This document shows, one piece after another, positions 43,935-54,474 of a stretch of 55,414 bases of DNA. The notes beneath the pieces are model-generated. The model did not search any database, was not told the DNA's origin, and saw only the letters and a list, made by a program, of their open reading frames with translations. A program made the translations under genes and the position numbers. The DNA lies in contig JAHRHE010000006.1 of assembly GCA_020027965.1 (NCBI GenBank), positions 1 to 55,414 of the forward strand. The letters run 5' to 3'. Source of the DNA: Nitrospirota bacterium (GTDB taxonomy: Bacteria > Nitrospirota > Nitrospiria > Nitrospirales > Nitrospiraceae). Position 1 is the stretch's first letter. Each line of letters starts with the position of its first letter.

Positions 43935-44996
43935 TCAGCGCGGTTGAAGGAGGAAGATGGCTTTCTTTTGAGTTTCCTGCGCGTCCTCCTGCGCGCCTTG
44001 TGCCTCGTACGCGGCTGCCAGGTTGATCAGGCTGGCCGCTTCTCGCATCGAATCCCTCAGCGCACGGTAAAGACTCAAGGCCCTCACATGCTGTTCGGCC
44101 GCCAGGGTGGGGTTCCCGTGATCCTGGTAGAGACTTCCCAGCAGCGACAGCGTGTCGGCCTCACGAGACCGGTCCCGTAAGGACTGATATAACGCCAGGG
44201 CCCGCTGGGCCATCGCAATGCCGTCGGCGGGCCGCCCGGCGACGAAGTGGAGTTTCGCCAGTCTGATCCTCGTGTCGGCCTCAGCACGTAGGTCGCGCTG
44301 CGCCTCAGCCAGCCTCAGGGCTTCCTCATACCGGGCGCGCGCTGAATCGGCCTCGCCCTGACGCACATGCACATCCCCGATGAGGACCACGGCTTGATAC
44401 TGCTGCCCACGGTCATCCCGATCTTTGGCGTCCATGACGGCGGTCTGGAGAAGGGTCATGGCGTCCTCCGGCCTAGCCTCGGCAAGCGTGAGCCCCGCAA
44501 GCCGGATCAGAGCCTCGGTGTATCCCTGTCGATCGCGGAGTCGCTGAAACAGTGTGGCAGCTTCCTCGTAGTTCTCCCGCGCCTCCGCGGCTCGCCCGAG
44601 CGCGCCCGAGACGAGCCCCATGGAAATCAGCGCACGGGCGCGAAGAGCGTCATCTCCCCCCGCTGACGAGATGGACACGGCCTCACGCAACGCCGCCGCT
44701 GCTTCTGGGTATTGTCCCTGGCGCTCGCGAAGCGTTCCGATTCGCACGAGGGCCATCACCTCTCCACGACGATTCTTTTTGACGCGGAAGGCGCTGAGGG
44801 CACGCTGGTAATACGGCAGGGCTTCCTGCAAATGATTCTGCACCTCGTGAAGATCGCCGATCCGCAACAGTTCCTCCCCGTCAAGCGTCCGCTGGGATGC
44901 ATGAAGAAGGCGGACGGAAGGATCGGGGGTGCCTATTGTCCAGGCAGCCTCTAGACTAGCCACAAGCAGGACCAGAGGAAGGAGCGACGCCTTCAC
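43935..44996 (-). CDS. Exported TPR-repeat protein
   Basis: A 353-residue protein with an N-terminal signal-like stretch (SLLPLVLLVASLEAAWT) and at least seven TPR repeats of about 34-40 residues (EALPYYQRALSAF, EAAAALREAVSIS, EARENYEEAATLF, ARARYEEALRLAE, GIAMAQRALALYQ, LAAEQHVRALSLYR). TPR arrays bind peptides or proteins and serve as scaffolds. The start is GTG 44996 with a weak site, and the next gene, lgt, is divergent with its ATG 109 bases away. No partner is apparent. Confidence 0.85.
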   Translation of the reverse strand: MKASLLPLVLLVASLEAAWTIGTPDPSVRLLHASQRTLDGEELLRIGDLHEVQNHLQEALPYYQRALSAFRVKKNRRGEVMALVRIGTLRERQGQYPEAAAALREAVSISSAGGDDALRARALISMGLVSGALGRAAEARENYEEAATLFQRLRDRQGYTEALIRLAGLTLAEARPEDAMTLLQTAVMDAKDRDDRGQQYQAVVLIGDVHVRQGEADSARARYEEALRLAEAQRDLRAEADTRIRLAKLHFVAGRPADGIAMAQRALALYQSLRDRSREADTLSLLGSLYQDHGNPTLAAEQHVRALSLYRALRDSMREAASLINLAAAYEAQGAQEDAQETQKKAIFLLQPR

Positions 44997-45104
44997 AGGT
45001 TCATGTTACAACCATCGGCTAGACGCTTGCAAAAGCGATCCCTCCACCGTAGTATGGCCGTCGATTTTGACACGACGACTGCACACGAGCGAGGCATCCA
45101 TCCC

Positions 45105-45911
45105 ATGACGTTCCACTCGATTTCGTACCCAAACATCAATCCGGTCTTTCTCAAGCTCGGCCCCCTACAGTTCCGTTGGTATGGACTGATGTATCTGCTG
45201 GCGCTGACGGTGGCCTATTTCGTGATTCAAGCGCGCGCGGCCGCCCAACAGGTGGCCCTCTCGAAGGATCAACTGTACGACCTGATCGTGTATGCGGCGG
45301 TAGGAGTCTTCGTCGGCGGCCGGCTCGGGTACACCCTGTTCTATCACCTGCCCTACTACATCGAACACCCTGCCAAGATCGTTGCGGTGTGGGAAGGCGG
45401 GATGTCGTTTCACGGCGGGTTGCTGGGGACGATCCTGGCGATCTGGCTTTTCTGCCGACGCCGGGGCTTTTCGTTCTATACGATCTGCGACCTGGCCGCC
45501 ATCACCGTCCCGATCGGCCTGGGACTGGGACGCATCGGCAACTTCATCAACGGGGAACTCTACGGCCGTCCCACGAACGTGCCCTGGTGCATGGTCTTCC
45601 CGGGTGGCGGCCCGGAATGCCGCCACCCGTCCCAGTTGTATGAAGCGGGGCTGGAGGGCGGGCTGCTCTTCGTCGTGCTCTGGTTGATCGGTCGCATGCC
45701 GACGCCGCCTGGGACAGCCTCCTGGACTTTTGTGACCGGCTACGGCCTCTGCCGGATAGTAGTGGAATTCTTCCGCGAGCCCGACATGCATCTGGGGTAC
45801 ATCCTGGGACCCTTCACCATGGGCCAGGTGCTGACCGCCCCGATGGTCCTGCTCGGCGCCTTCATGCTGGCGTGGGGATACCGATCAAATACCGTGACGC
45901 GTGACGCGTGA
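45105..45911 (+). CDS. lgt: Prolipoprotein diacylglyceryl transferase
   Basis: From ATG 45105 it is 268 residues, the usual size; the 34 upstream residues in frame are left out because they are charged and no other family members have them. It has seven or so membrane segments, the signature GRIGNFINGELYGRPT, and HGGLLG with the His seen in the family. It transfers diacylglycerol to the Cys of lipoproteins such as the several in this window. The last bases are followed by tandem GACGCGT repeats. Confidence 0.96.
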   Translation: MTFHSISYPNINPVFLKLGPLQFRWYGLMYLLALTVAYFVIQARAAAQQVALSKDQLYDLIVYAAVGVFVGGRLGYTLFYHLPYYIEHPAKIVAVWEGGMSFHGGLLGTILAIWLFCRRRGFSFYTICDLAAITVPIGLGLGRIGNFINGELYGRPTNVPWCMVFPGGGPECRHPSQLYEAGLEGGLLFVVLWLIGRMPTPPGTASWTFVTGYGLCRIVVEFFREPDMHLGYILGPFTMGQVLTAPMVLLGAFMLAWGYRSNTVTRDA

Positions 45912-46065
45912 CGCGTTCCCCGCCTTGTTCGCGCGTCGCGTATCTCTTAGTGTTCCTCGTCATTGCTGCCTGCGCCTGAAGCGCCCGGGCGCGCAAGTGA
46001 GAAGCATATCTCGGCAGATTCTTTACGAGATACGAGCGCCGTCGCCCGCGATACGCTTCCCTCCT
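45895..46065. repeat. Tandem and inverted GACGCGT/GCGATACGC repeats
   Basis: GACGCGT is repeated in tandem at 45896-45915 (three units, the last 8 to 10 bases inside or beside the lgt stop). Then TCGCGTATCTC (about 45943) and CGAGATACGAG / GCGATACGC (about 46027-46050) form inverted arms. No protein is encoded here. It precedes the RHS gene promoter. Confidence 0.5.
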
Positions 46066-46177
46066 CCGCCCCCTTTCCCCTCCGCTTCCGCGGCAAGAGG
46101 CAGGGAGATTCGACAGAAATGGTTGTCAATCTTTATGCCCTGTGCCAAAGGAGGGGATCCTCAGCCGAACTTCGGGC

Positions 46178-46206
46178 TTGACAGGGACTTTCCGTAAGAG
46201 TACAAG
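46178..46206 (+). promoter_or_regulatory. Promoter of the RHS gene
   Basis: TTGACA (46178-46183), 17 bases, then TACAAG (46201-46206). The -35 is perfect and the -10 matches 4 of 6 bases. It is 59 bases upstream of the GTG start of the large RHS gene. Confidence 0.55.
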
Positions 46207-46265
46207 CGAGGCTCCGTCTGAGCCCAGGCGGACGCTCCGCTCACCCAGAACCAGGTAGGCTGACG

Positions 46266-49200
46266 GTGGGCTTCTCGTCGACCAGAACCAACCGTTGGCC
46301 GATCGTCATCGCAGCTCTCGCGCTGCTCCTGTTGGCCCTGCCTGCCTCACTGGTCTGGGCGGCCCCACAGAATCGGAATCTCTTCGGTCAAGAGCAATTC
46401 ACCCGCACGAGCGGCGCCACGAATATCTTTCAGCGCACCTTCACCATCCCCGCCTACGTCTCCGGCCCCTACCAGTTGCACATCATTAATGGGGACCCCT
46501 CGTCGGGCAGCGATCGGGTCGGCATTGAAGATGCCGTGTCCGCCGGGCGGGTGCTCGTCGATGGTATCGAAGTGGTCGTCCCCAACGAGTTCTCCCACGC
46601 CGTCGCCACCCTTGACAAGCCCCTGGCCCTCGCTGCGGGCTCGCACACATTGGAGATCCAGCTCGCCAGTGCGCCCGAGAGTTTCATTCGCCTGACAATC
46701 TCAGGCGTGATCGCCTTAGGCGATCTCACGCAAGCCCGCGCGGGCCATGCGGGAACCCTGTTGCCTGACGGGACCGTCCTGGTGACCGGGGGCACGGGCG
46801 TGAGCGGAGTCCTGTCCAGCGCAGAGCGGTACGATCCGGTGACGCTGCACGCGACCGCGCTCACCAGCCCGCTTTCGACGCCCCGCTCCGAGCACAGTGG
46901 GACCCTGCTTCCCCAGACTGACAGTCTGCTGATCGCCGGTCATGACAATCTGGGTGTGCTCTTTAGCATCGAGCTCTTCCGGCTCAGCGATCAAACCTTC
47001 CAGGCGCTGACGCCGCCGGTGCAGGTGTTGCGGTCTGGCCATGCGGCGACGGGCCTGCTGGAGGGAAGAATCTTAATCACTGGGGGCCAGTCCTCGGGCG
47101 CCCTCAGCTCTGCCGAAGAGTTCAATGCCCAGACCGTGATTCTCTTCAAGCCCGCCTTCGATCCGGAAACCGGCACCTTCACGGTGCTCGCCAACGGCCT
47201 GCACACTGCGCGCTGGGATCACACAGCCACGCTCTTGCCCGATGGGCGTGTGCTGCTCACCGGGGGCCGGAACGAGACCGGGTTCCTCAATTCGGCCGAG
47301 CTCTTCGATCCCGTGACCGAAACGTTTACGCTGCTGACAGCCACGCTCACCACGCCGCGTGCCGGGCATGCGGCCACCTTGCTGCCAGATGGTCGGGTGC
47401 TGCTCCTGGGCGGGGAGCATGCCTCCGGGGTGCTGGCCACCGCCGAGGTATGGACCCCGGCCACCGGCACTTTTACGGCTCTCACCCAGAGCCTGCTGAC
47501 GCCGCGGGCCAACCACACCGCGACTCTCCTGCCCTATGGCGAGGTCTTGATCACGGGCGGGCAGACCACCGGCGGCACCATCCTGGCGACCACCGAGTTC
47601 TACGGCCCGCCGGCGGTGGATGCCCTTGCGCCGATCGTGCACGACGTGTCGCCCCCGACCGGCGCCCTCGGCGTGGATCTCACCCAGATCGTCGGCGTGC
47701 GCTTCTCCGAGCCGGTGGATGTGCGGACGCTTACGGCCACGAGCATGACGCTCAGCGGCGGCGCCAGCGCAGTCCCGGCGACGATCAGCCCGGGCGAGTC
47801 AGGGCTGATGGTCTTCCTCGTGCCAACCGCCCCGCTTGCCGCCGGGACGACCTATACGCTCTCGCTGACGGCGGCAATCAAAGACACGGCCGGCAACGCG
47901 CTGGCCGCCTTCACCAGTTCGTTTACCACCGTCGCGGCCCCCACCATCACCAACTTTACGCCCACCAGTGGCACGCCGGGCACCGTGGTCACGATCAGCG
48001 GCACGAACTTCGATCCCGTCGTCTCGAAGAACGAGGTAAGGTTCAATGGAGTCCTCGCCTTGGTGACGGCCGCGTCGGCCACGAGCCTCATGACCACGGT
48101 ACCCTCGGGCGCCACCACCGGCCCCATCACCGTCACCACGCGGGGCGGCACGGCCACGAGCGGGAGCAATTTCACCGTCATCACCGCCCTGCCGCCCACT
48201 ATCAGTGGGTTCAGCCCGGCGGCCGGCCATCTGGGCTCCCTCGTCACGGTCATCGGGACGAACTTTGATCCCGCGCCGAGCGGGAACCAGGTCCGCCTCG
48301 GCGGCGTCCTGGTCACGGTGCAGTCGGCAACGTCCACCCAACTGGTCGTCTCGGTGCCGACAGGGGTTGCGTCGGGCCTCGTCGCGGTGACGACCGCCGG
48401 AGGCTCAGCGCAGAGTGCGAGCGCCTTCACGGTGATCGCCATGACCGCGCTGTCAGTCACGCCGGGCCAAGCCACGCTGCCGGTGGGCAGTGGCCACGCG
48501 TTCCGGGGGACCGCCACCTTCACGGATCAGACCAGCAGCGACGTGACGAGCCTGATGAGTTGGGTGAGCTCCACTCCTGCCAGCGCGACCGTCACCGCCG
48601 CCGGGGTCGCGCAGGGTGTCGCGGTCGGCACCGCGACGATCACGGGCTCGTTGGGCACCTTCAGCGCCACCGGGGCCGTCCAGGTCATCGCGGCCACGCC
48701 CGGGGGGCCGCCGCTGCCGCCGGATCCCAGCAGCGTCGCGCCCACGCTGGATCGAACCGTCGCCACCACGCTGGGCGCGGCCACCGCGTTTCTCTACACC
48801 AGTGCGAATCCGATTCAGACCGGGGTGGCGGCGGGCACGATTCAGCCGCTCCGCGCGGCTGTGATCCGGGGCATCGTCCGCACCCGCGACGGCTTTCCGC
48901 TCCCCGGTGTCACCATCACAGTGCTCGGCCATCCGGAATTCGGGCAGACGGTCACGCGCCCGGACGGGAGGTTCGACTTCGCGGTCAACGGCGGCGGGCC
49001 GCTCACGCTGACGTACAGCAAAGCCACCTTCTTGCCCGCCCAGCGGCAGGTCTCGGTGCCCTGGCAGGATTACGCGGTGGCGCCGGACGTGGTGCTGATT
49101 GCCTACGATCCGCAGGTCACGACGATTGACCTGACCCTCCCCACGCTGCAGGTCGCGCGCGGGAGCGTCATGACGGACGCGGACGGCACGCGCCAGGCCA

Positions 49201-52200
49201 CCCTGCTGTTCCCGCCCGGCACCACAGCCACCATGACCCTGCCCAGTGGCGGCACCCAGCCCCTGACCATGCTCCAGGTGCGCGCGACGGAGGCCACCGT
49301 CGGCCCGACCGGGCCCCAGGCCATGCCCGCGGAACTCCCGGCGACCAGCGGCTACACGTACGCGGTGGCCTACACGGTGGACGAGGCCGTCGCCGCCGGG
49401 GCCACGACCGTGCACTTCTCCCAGCCGGTCATCTCCTATGTCGACAACTGGTTGACCTTCCCGGTCGGCACCGTCGTCCCGTCCGGCTTCTACGACCCTG
49501 CGCGTGGGGTCTGGGTGCCCTCGCTGAACGGGCAGGTCGTCAAGATGCTGAGCGTGAGCGGCGGGCTCGCCGCGTTGGATACGGATGGCGATGGCACGGC
49601 CGATGGGGCGGCAGCCCTGGCGGCGCTGGGGATCACGGACGCCGAGCGCCTGCAGCTCGCCTCGCTCTATCAACCCGGGCAGAGCTTCTGGCGCGTCCCC
49701 GTGGCACATTTTAGTAGCTGGGACAGTAACTGGGGCTTTGGCCCGCCCCCGGAGGCGGTGACGGCCCGCGTCCGGAAGCGGCCGCCGCTACGCGGGCAGC
49801 CAGACTGCCAACCCTCCTCGATCATCCGCTGCCAGACGCAGGCCCTAGCCGAATCCGTGGCCCTCGCCGGCACGCCCTATCGCCTGCAGTACCAGAGTGA
49901 CCGGGTGCGGGGGTATGGCGCCGGCTATCAGGCGACGCTCCCGCTCAGCGGAGCGAGTCTGCCCGCGAGCCTGAAGCGGATTGACGTGGAGGTGCTGGTG
50001 GCGGGGCAGCGCTTCTTCCAGTCCTTTCCGGCGACGCCCAATCAGTCGACCACCGTGACGTGGGATGGCCAGGACGCCTATGGGCGCCCCGTGCAGGGCC
50101 GACAGCTCGTCACCGCGCGCATTGGCTATGTCTATGATGGGGTGTACCAGCAGACCGCACGCTTCGGCTACACCGGCAATGGCACGGCCATCACCGGCGA
50201 TCCGACGCGTCGGCAGGTGACGCTGTGGGAGGAGCTCCATGAGACCATCGGGGCCTGGGACGCGACCGCGCAGCGCCTGGGAGGCTGGCAGCTCACCGTG
50301 CACCATGCCTACGATCCCCTGGATCGCACCCTCTATCTAGGCGATGGCACGACGCGCAGCGCGAGCGCCATGAGCCCGGTCATTCTCACGGTCGCGGGGA
50401 ATGGCGGGGGCGGCTCGACGGGGAATGGCGGTCCGGCGATCCAGGCGGAGCTGGGAGACCCCAGTGGGGTCGCCCTGGCGGCGGACGGGAGCCTCTACAT
50501 CGCGCATCTCTGTCAAGTCCGCAAGGTCGAGGTGAGCGGGAGCATCGCCCTGGTTGCGGGGGGAACCGCCTGCGGGTTCAGTGGTGACGGAGGGCCGGCC
50601 ACCGCGGCGCAACTCAATGGGGCGGTCGCGCTCGCCCTGGCCTCGGACGGCAGCCTGTACATCGCTGACCGGGGTAACCAGCGCATCCGTCGGGTCGATG
50701 CCGCGGGGATCATCACGACCGTCGCGGGGGATGGGACCTTGGGCTCCGGTGGGGACGGGGGGCCAGCCACGGCGGCCCAATTGTTTGTGCCCACCGGGGT
50801 CGCGGTGGCCCCGGATGGGAGCGTCTACCTCGCCGACGGCTTTGACGTCGGCCGCCTCCGGCGGGTCGGGACGGACGGCACGATCACGACGGTGGTCTCC
50901 GGCTTGGGGTCGCTTCGGGGCATCGCGGCCGGGCCGGAGGGCAGCCTCTATGTGCTCGAGGCGTCGAATCGGCTCCGCCGCGTGGGCCCCGACGGGACGC
51001 TCACCACCGTGGCCGGCACGGGGAACCCCGCGGGGGGATTTAGCGGCGACGGAGAGCCCGCCACGGCGGCCCTGCTCAACGCGCCCACGGGGGTCGCGGT
51101 GGGACCGGATGGGAGCCTCTTCATCGCCGACGCCGTCAACAAGCGCGTTCGGCAGGTGGGACTGGACGGGATCATCCGCACGGCGGTCGGCACCGGGACC
51201 TCCGGCTTCGGCGGCGACGGAGGGCCGGCGCTGGCGGCGCTGGTGAGCCTGTCGTTCGGCGGAGATCCCACGGGCCTGGCCGTGGCGCCCGACTTCAGCT
51301 TCTACCTCTGCGACCGGTTCAACCACCGGGTCCGCCGGGTGGCGCCGCCGTTCCAGGGGGTGTCGCTGGGGGAGATCGCCATCCCCGCCGAAGATGGGAG
51401 CGAAGTCTACGTCTTCACCCAAGCGGGCCGTCACCTGCGGACGCTGGACGCGCTGACGGGGGCCCTGCGCACGCAGTTCACCTACACCGGCAGCGGGCTC
51501 CTGACTGCCGTGACCGACGCCGACGGCCAGGTCACGACCATCGAGCGGGACGGGGGAGGGAATCCCACCGCCGTCGTCGCCCCCGGCGGCCAGCGCACGA
51601 CGCTCACCATCTACGGGGACGGCTCCCTGGCCTCGATCACGAATCCGGCGAATGAGACCACGGCCCTGACCTACGCCACCGATGGACTCCTGGCCACCCT
51701 GCAAGATCCCCGGGTGAATACGCATCGCTACACGTACGATGCGCTGGGACGGCTCAGTCGGGATGAAGACGCGGCCACGGGCTTCAAGGCGCTCGCACGA
51801 ACGGAGCAAGCGACGGGGTGGACCGTCGCCGTGAGCACGGCGCTGAATCGGACGACGACCTATCAAGTCGAGAATCTCGCCATTGGGGATCAGCGGCGCA
51901 CGGTCACGGAGCCGACTGGCTTGCTGACCACCACCCTGAGTCAGGCCAACGGCACCACCACGCTCACCGCGCCCGAGGGGACGCTCACCACGACCGTGGA
52001 AGGCGCCGATCCGCGCTGGGGGATGCAGGCGCCGCTGCTCAAGACCTTGACCGTGCAGACCCCCGGCGGGCTGACCTCCACCCTCAGCACGACCCGGGGG
52101 GTGAGCCTGTCGAACCTCGCCGACCCCTTCAGTCTGACGAGCCAGACCGACACGCTCGTTATCAACGGACGGACGTATACGAGCACCTATACGCAAGCCA

Positions 52201-54419
52201 CGCGGCTGCTGACCACGACCACCCCGGCCAGCCGCACGAGCAACGTCACGCTTGATGCCAAAGGCCGAGTCACTCAAGAACAAGTCACGGGCTTGGAACC
52301 CGTCGCCTACACGTATGATTCGCTCGGAAGGCTCTCCACCATCACCCAGGGCACGGGCGTGGATGCGCGGACGTCCTCGCTCGCCTACAACAGCAAGAAT
52401 GAACTCGTGAGCCTCACCGACCCACTCAATCGTACGGTGGGCTTTGCGTACGATCTGGCGGGCCGCATCACGACTCAGACCTTGCCGGATACGCGACAGA
52501 TCAGCTACAGTTACGACGCCAATGGGAATGTCACCGCCATCACCCCGCCAGGGAAGCCCGCGCATACGTTTGCGTACACGCCGGTCGATCTGGAATCACA
52601 ATACAGTCCTCCCTCGCCCCTTGCGGGAGAGGGCGGGGGTGAGGGGTTCCGTACCCTCTACACGTATAACCTGGATCGGCAACTGACGCTGGTCACCCGC
52701 CCCGACAGCCAGACTCTCCAACTCGGCTATGAGCCGACCGGCGGGCGGTTGAGCACCCTCACGCTGCCTGGTAGCCAGGTGTTGACATATGCCTACCATC
52801 CGACGACCGGGAATCTCTCGACCATCACCGCACCTGGCGACAGCACGCTGAGCTATTCCTATGACGGATCGTTACTCACCAATACCGCCTGGTCGGGAAC
52901 CGTCGCGGGGAGTGTGGGGCGGACCTACGACAACAATTTCCGGATCACGTCTCAAAGTGTGAATGGCGGCAACACCATCGGTTTCGGCTATGACACCGAC
53001 AGCTTGCTCACTTCGGCGGGTAGTCTGAGCATTGCGCGGTCAGCTCAGCACGGCTTGATCACCGGCACGACGCTCGCTTCGGTGACGGATAGCCGCAGCT
53101 ATAATCCCTTCGGCGAACTCAGCACGTACACGGCGAACGTGAGCGGGAGCCCGGTGTTCTCGGTGCAGTACACGCGGGACAAGCTCGGCCGGATCACGCA
53201 GAAGGTGGAAACCCTCGGCGGGGTCACCGACACGTTTGACTATACGTACGATCTCGCGGGCCGGCTGAAAGAAGTGCAAAAGAACGGGACGGTGACGGCG
53301 ACCTATCTCTATGACTCAAACGGGAACCGCCTCAGTCGGACGACGCCCAGCGGGACCATCCTCGGGTTCTACGACGCGCAGGATCGGCTGACGCAGTACG
53401 GGACGACCACCTCTGCCTACACGGCGAACGGCGAATTGCAGAGCTCAACGGTCGGTGGGCAAACGACGACGTACCAGTACGATGTGTTGGGGAATTTGAA
53501 GTCGGTGGTGGGGCCGACCGGTACGACGATTGAGTACGTGGTGGATGGCCAGAATCGGCGCATCGGCAAGAAGGTCAATGGAGTGCTCGTTCAGGGCTGG
53601 CTGTATCAGAATCAGCTCAACGCGGTGGCGGAGTTGGATGGTGCCGGCAACGTGGTGTCCCGCTTCGTGTACGGGACCAAGGCGAACGTGCCTGACTACC
53701 TGGTGAAGAGCGGCATCACCTACCGCATTGTCAGCGACCATCTCGGCAGTCCCCGCCTCGTGATCAACACGACCGACGGCACCATTGTGCAGCGGATGGA
53801 CTATGACGAGTTCGGCAACATTGCAACCGATACGAATCCTGGTTTTCAGCCGTTTGGCTTCGCCAGCGGGCTCTCTGATCAACACACCGGCCTCGTGCGC
53901 TTCGGCGCGCGAGATTACGACGCCGTCACCGGCCGCTGGACGGCAAAGGATCCGATTCTCTTCTATGGTCAAGACACAAACCTTTTTGCATATCTCGATA
54001 GCGACCCCATAAATGGGACTGATCCTCTGGGCCTCCAGCCAATTGGTCCACCTCCAGTACCAGTGCCAGGTGGAAAGCCAATCGCTAAATGGAAGTGGAA
54101 TCCTGACCCGCAAAATCGCAGAGGAGGAACGTGGGGTCCACAAGAGCCGATACCGGGGCAAAGCCAGCCGTCAGCTAGTCGTGATCCTGCTGGTCATTGG
54201 GATGTTGATGATGGCAAGGGTAATCGCCAGCGCTATAGTGACCAAGGGAAACCAATATCAGCGGAGGAAGCACATGGGAGATCCCCACGGACACTCCCAG
54301 GGACACCAGCTCCCATCCCGCCTCTCGGCGGAGGGTTAGTCTGCCCAGTTCCCCTCATATTGCCGCCTCTTCTAGAAGATGCCATAAGAGAAGCCATCAG
54401 TGGTGGGGGAATAAGTTAG
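46266..54419 (+). CDS. Giant secreted RHS protein with Kelch, Ig/TIG, NHL domains and variable tail
   Basis: 2717 residues, GTG start, signal peptide to about residue 33. Parts: Kelch/galactose-oxidase-type propeller (155-441, LLPDGRVLLTGG repeats); SbsA-like Ig domain (455-556); two IPT/TIG domains (557-723); BIG2 domain (725-808); carboxypeptidase-regulatory-like domain (861-948); NHL propeller (1368-1693, five or six repeats of the GDGGPATAA type); RHS/YD shell (1721-2556); and the core end (2546-2588, DYDAVTGRWTAKDPILF...DPLGL). After DPLGL a unique 128-residue tail begins, with KWKWNPDP and GHWDVDDGKGNRQRY and a hydrophobic end. RHS shells encapsulate a C-terminal toxin, which is released by cleavage. 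The tail fits this position and its DNA is AT-richer. Toxin activity is unknown. The next gene is a likely immunity gene. Confidence 0.9.
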   Translation: MGFSSTRTNRWPIVIAALALLLLALPASLVWAAPQNRNLFGQEQFTRTSGATNIFQRTFTIPAYVSGPYQLHIINGDPSSGSDRVGIEDAVSAGRVLVDGIEVVVPNEFSHAVATLDKPLALAAGSHTLEIQLASAPESFIRLTISGVIALGDLTQARAGHAGTLLPDGTVLVTGGTGVSGVLSSAERYDPVTLHATALTSPLSTPRSEHSGTLLPQTDSLLIAGHDNLGVLFSIELFRLSDQTFQALTPPVQVLRSGHAATGLLEGRILITGGQSSGALSSAEEFNAQTVILFKPAFDPETGTFTVLANGLHTARWDHTATLLPDGRVLLTGGRNETGFLNSAELFDPVTETFTLLTATLTTPRAGHAATLLPDGRVLLLGGEHASGVLATAEVWTPATGTFTALTQSLLTPRANHTATLLPYGEVLITGGQTTGGTILATTEFYGPPAVDALAPIVHDVSPPTGALGVDLTQIVGVRFSEPVDVRTLTATSMTLSGGASAVPATISPGESGLMVFLVPTAPLAAGTTYTLSLTAAIKDTAGNALAAFTSSFTTVAAPTITNFTPTSGTPGTVVTISGTNFDPVVSKNEVRFNGVLALVTAASATSLMTTVPSGATTGPITVTTRGGTATSGSNFTVITALPPTISGFSPAAGHLGSLVTVIGTNFDPAPSGNQVRLGGVLVTVQSATSTQLVVSVPTGVASGLVAVTTAGGSAQSASAFTVIAMTALSVTPGQATLPVGSGHAFRGTATFTDQTSSDVTSLMSWVSSTPASATVTAAGVAQGVAVGTATITGSLGTFSATGAVQVIAATPGGPPLPPDPSSVAPTLDRTVATTLGAATAFLYTSANPIQTGVAAGTIQPLRAAVIRGIVRTRDGFPLPGVTITVLGHPEFGQTVTRPDGRFDFAVNGGGPLTLTYSKATFLPAQRQVSVPWQDYAVAPDVVLIAYDPQVTTIDLTLPTLQVARGSVMTDADGTRQATLLFPPGTTATMTLPSGGTQPLTMLQVRATEATVGPTGPQAMPAELPATSGYTYAVAYTVDEAVAAGATTVHFSQPVISYVDNWLTFPVGTVVPSGFYDPARGVWVPSLNGQVVKMLSVSGGLAALDTDGDGTADGAAALAALGITDAERLQLASLYQPGQSFWRVPVAHFSSWDSNWGFGPPPEAVTARVRKRPPLRGQPDCQPSSIIRCQTQALAESVALAGTPYRLQYQSDRVRGYGAGYQATLPLSGASLPASLKRIDVEVLVAGQRFFQSFPATPNQSTTVTWDGQDAYGRPVQGRQLVTARIGYVYDGVYQQTARFGYTGNGTAITGDPTRRQVTLWEELHETIGAWDATAQRLGGWQLTVHHAYDPLDRTLYLGDGTTRSASAMSPVILTVAGNGGGGSTGNGGPAIQAELGDPSGVALAADGSLYIAHLCQVRKVEVSGSIALVAGGTACGFSGDGGPATAAQLNGAVALALASDGSLYIADRGNQRIRRVDAAGIITTVAGDGTLGSGGDGGPATAAQLFVPTGVAVAPDGSVYLADGFDVGRLRRVGTDGTITTVVSGLGSLRGIAAGPEGSLYVLEASNRLRRVGPDGTLTTVAGTGNPAGGFSGDGEPATAALLNAPTGVAVGPDGSLFIADAVNKRVRQVGLDGIIRTAVGTGTSGFGGDGGPALAALVSLSFGGDPTGLAVAPDFSFYLCDRFNHRVRRVAPPFQGVSLGEIAIPAEDGSEVYVFTQAGRHLRTLDALTGALRTQFTYTGSGLLTAVTDADGQVTTIERDGGGNPTAVVAPGGQRTTLTIYGDGSLASITNPANETTALTYATDGLLATLQDPRVNTHRYTYDALGRLSRDEDAATGFKALARTEQATGWTVAVSTALNRTTTYQVENLAIGDQRRTVTEPTGLLTTTLSQANGTTTLTAPEGTLTTTVEGADPRWGMQAPLLKTLTVQTPGGLTSTLSTTRGVSLSNLADPFSLTSQTDTLVINGRTYTSTYTQATRLLTTTTPASRTSNVTLDAKGRVTQEQVTGLEPVAYTYDSLGRLSTITQGTGVDARTSSLAYNSKNELVSLTDPLNRTVGFAYDLAGRITTQTLPDTRQISYSYDANGNVTAITPPGKPAHTFAYTPVDLESQYSPPSPLAGEGGGEGFRTLYTYNLDRQLTLVTRPDSQTLQLGYEPTGGRLSTLTLPGSQVLTYAYHPTTGNLSTITAPGDSTLSYSYDGSLLTNTAWSGTVAGSVGRTYDNNFRITSQSVNGGNTIGFGYDTDSLLTSAGSLSIARSAQHGLITGTTLASVTDSRSYNPFGELSTYTANVSGSPVFSVQYTRDKLGRITQKVETLGGVTDTFDYTYDLAGRLKEVQKNGTVTATYLYDSNGNRLSRTTPSGTILGFYDAQDRLTQYGTTTSAYTANGELQSSTVGGQTTTYQYDVLGNLKSVVGPTGTTIEYVVDGQNRRIGKKVNGVLVQGWLYQNQLNAVAELDGAGNVVSRFVYGTKANVPDYLVKSGITYRIVSDHLGSPRLVINTTDGTIVQRMDYDEFGNIATDTNPGFQPFGFASGLSDQHTGLVRFGARDYDAVTGRWTAKDPILFYGQDTNLFAYLDSDPINGTDPLGLQPIGPPPVPVPGGKPIAKWKWNPDPQNRRGGTWGPQEPIPGQSQPSASRDPAGHWDVDDGKGNRQRYSDQGKPISAEEAHGRSPRTLPGTPAPIPPLGGGLVCPVPLILPPLLEDAIREAISGGGIS
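52606..52650. repeat. Palindromic repeat inserted in frame in the RHS shell
   Basis: CCTCGCCCCTTGCGGGAGAG and GGGCGGGGGTGAGG (together about 35 bases) encode SPLAGEGGGEG within the shell. The encoded peptide is a well-known product of intergenic palindromes in many bacteria. It breaks the YD pattern between HTFAYTPVDLE and LYTYNLDRQLTLV. The rhs fragment at the end of the window has no such insertion up to its last base. Confidence 0.6.
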
Positions 54420-54474
54420 TGCTTCAGGAACAAATAAGTCTATTACTCTGACCTTCAAAAAAGGGCGATCCACG

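Noticed and set aside
48453-49709. Minus-strand frame of 418 residues
   Set aside because: Shadow of the same gene; Arg/Gly/His-rich, no domain.
50337-52565. Minus-strand frame of 742 residues
   Set aside because: Shadow of the RHS gene; Arg/Gly-rich composition is typical of antisense to GC-rich coding DNA.
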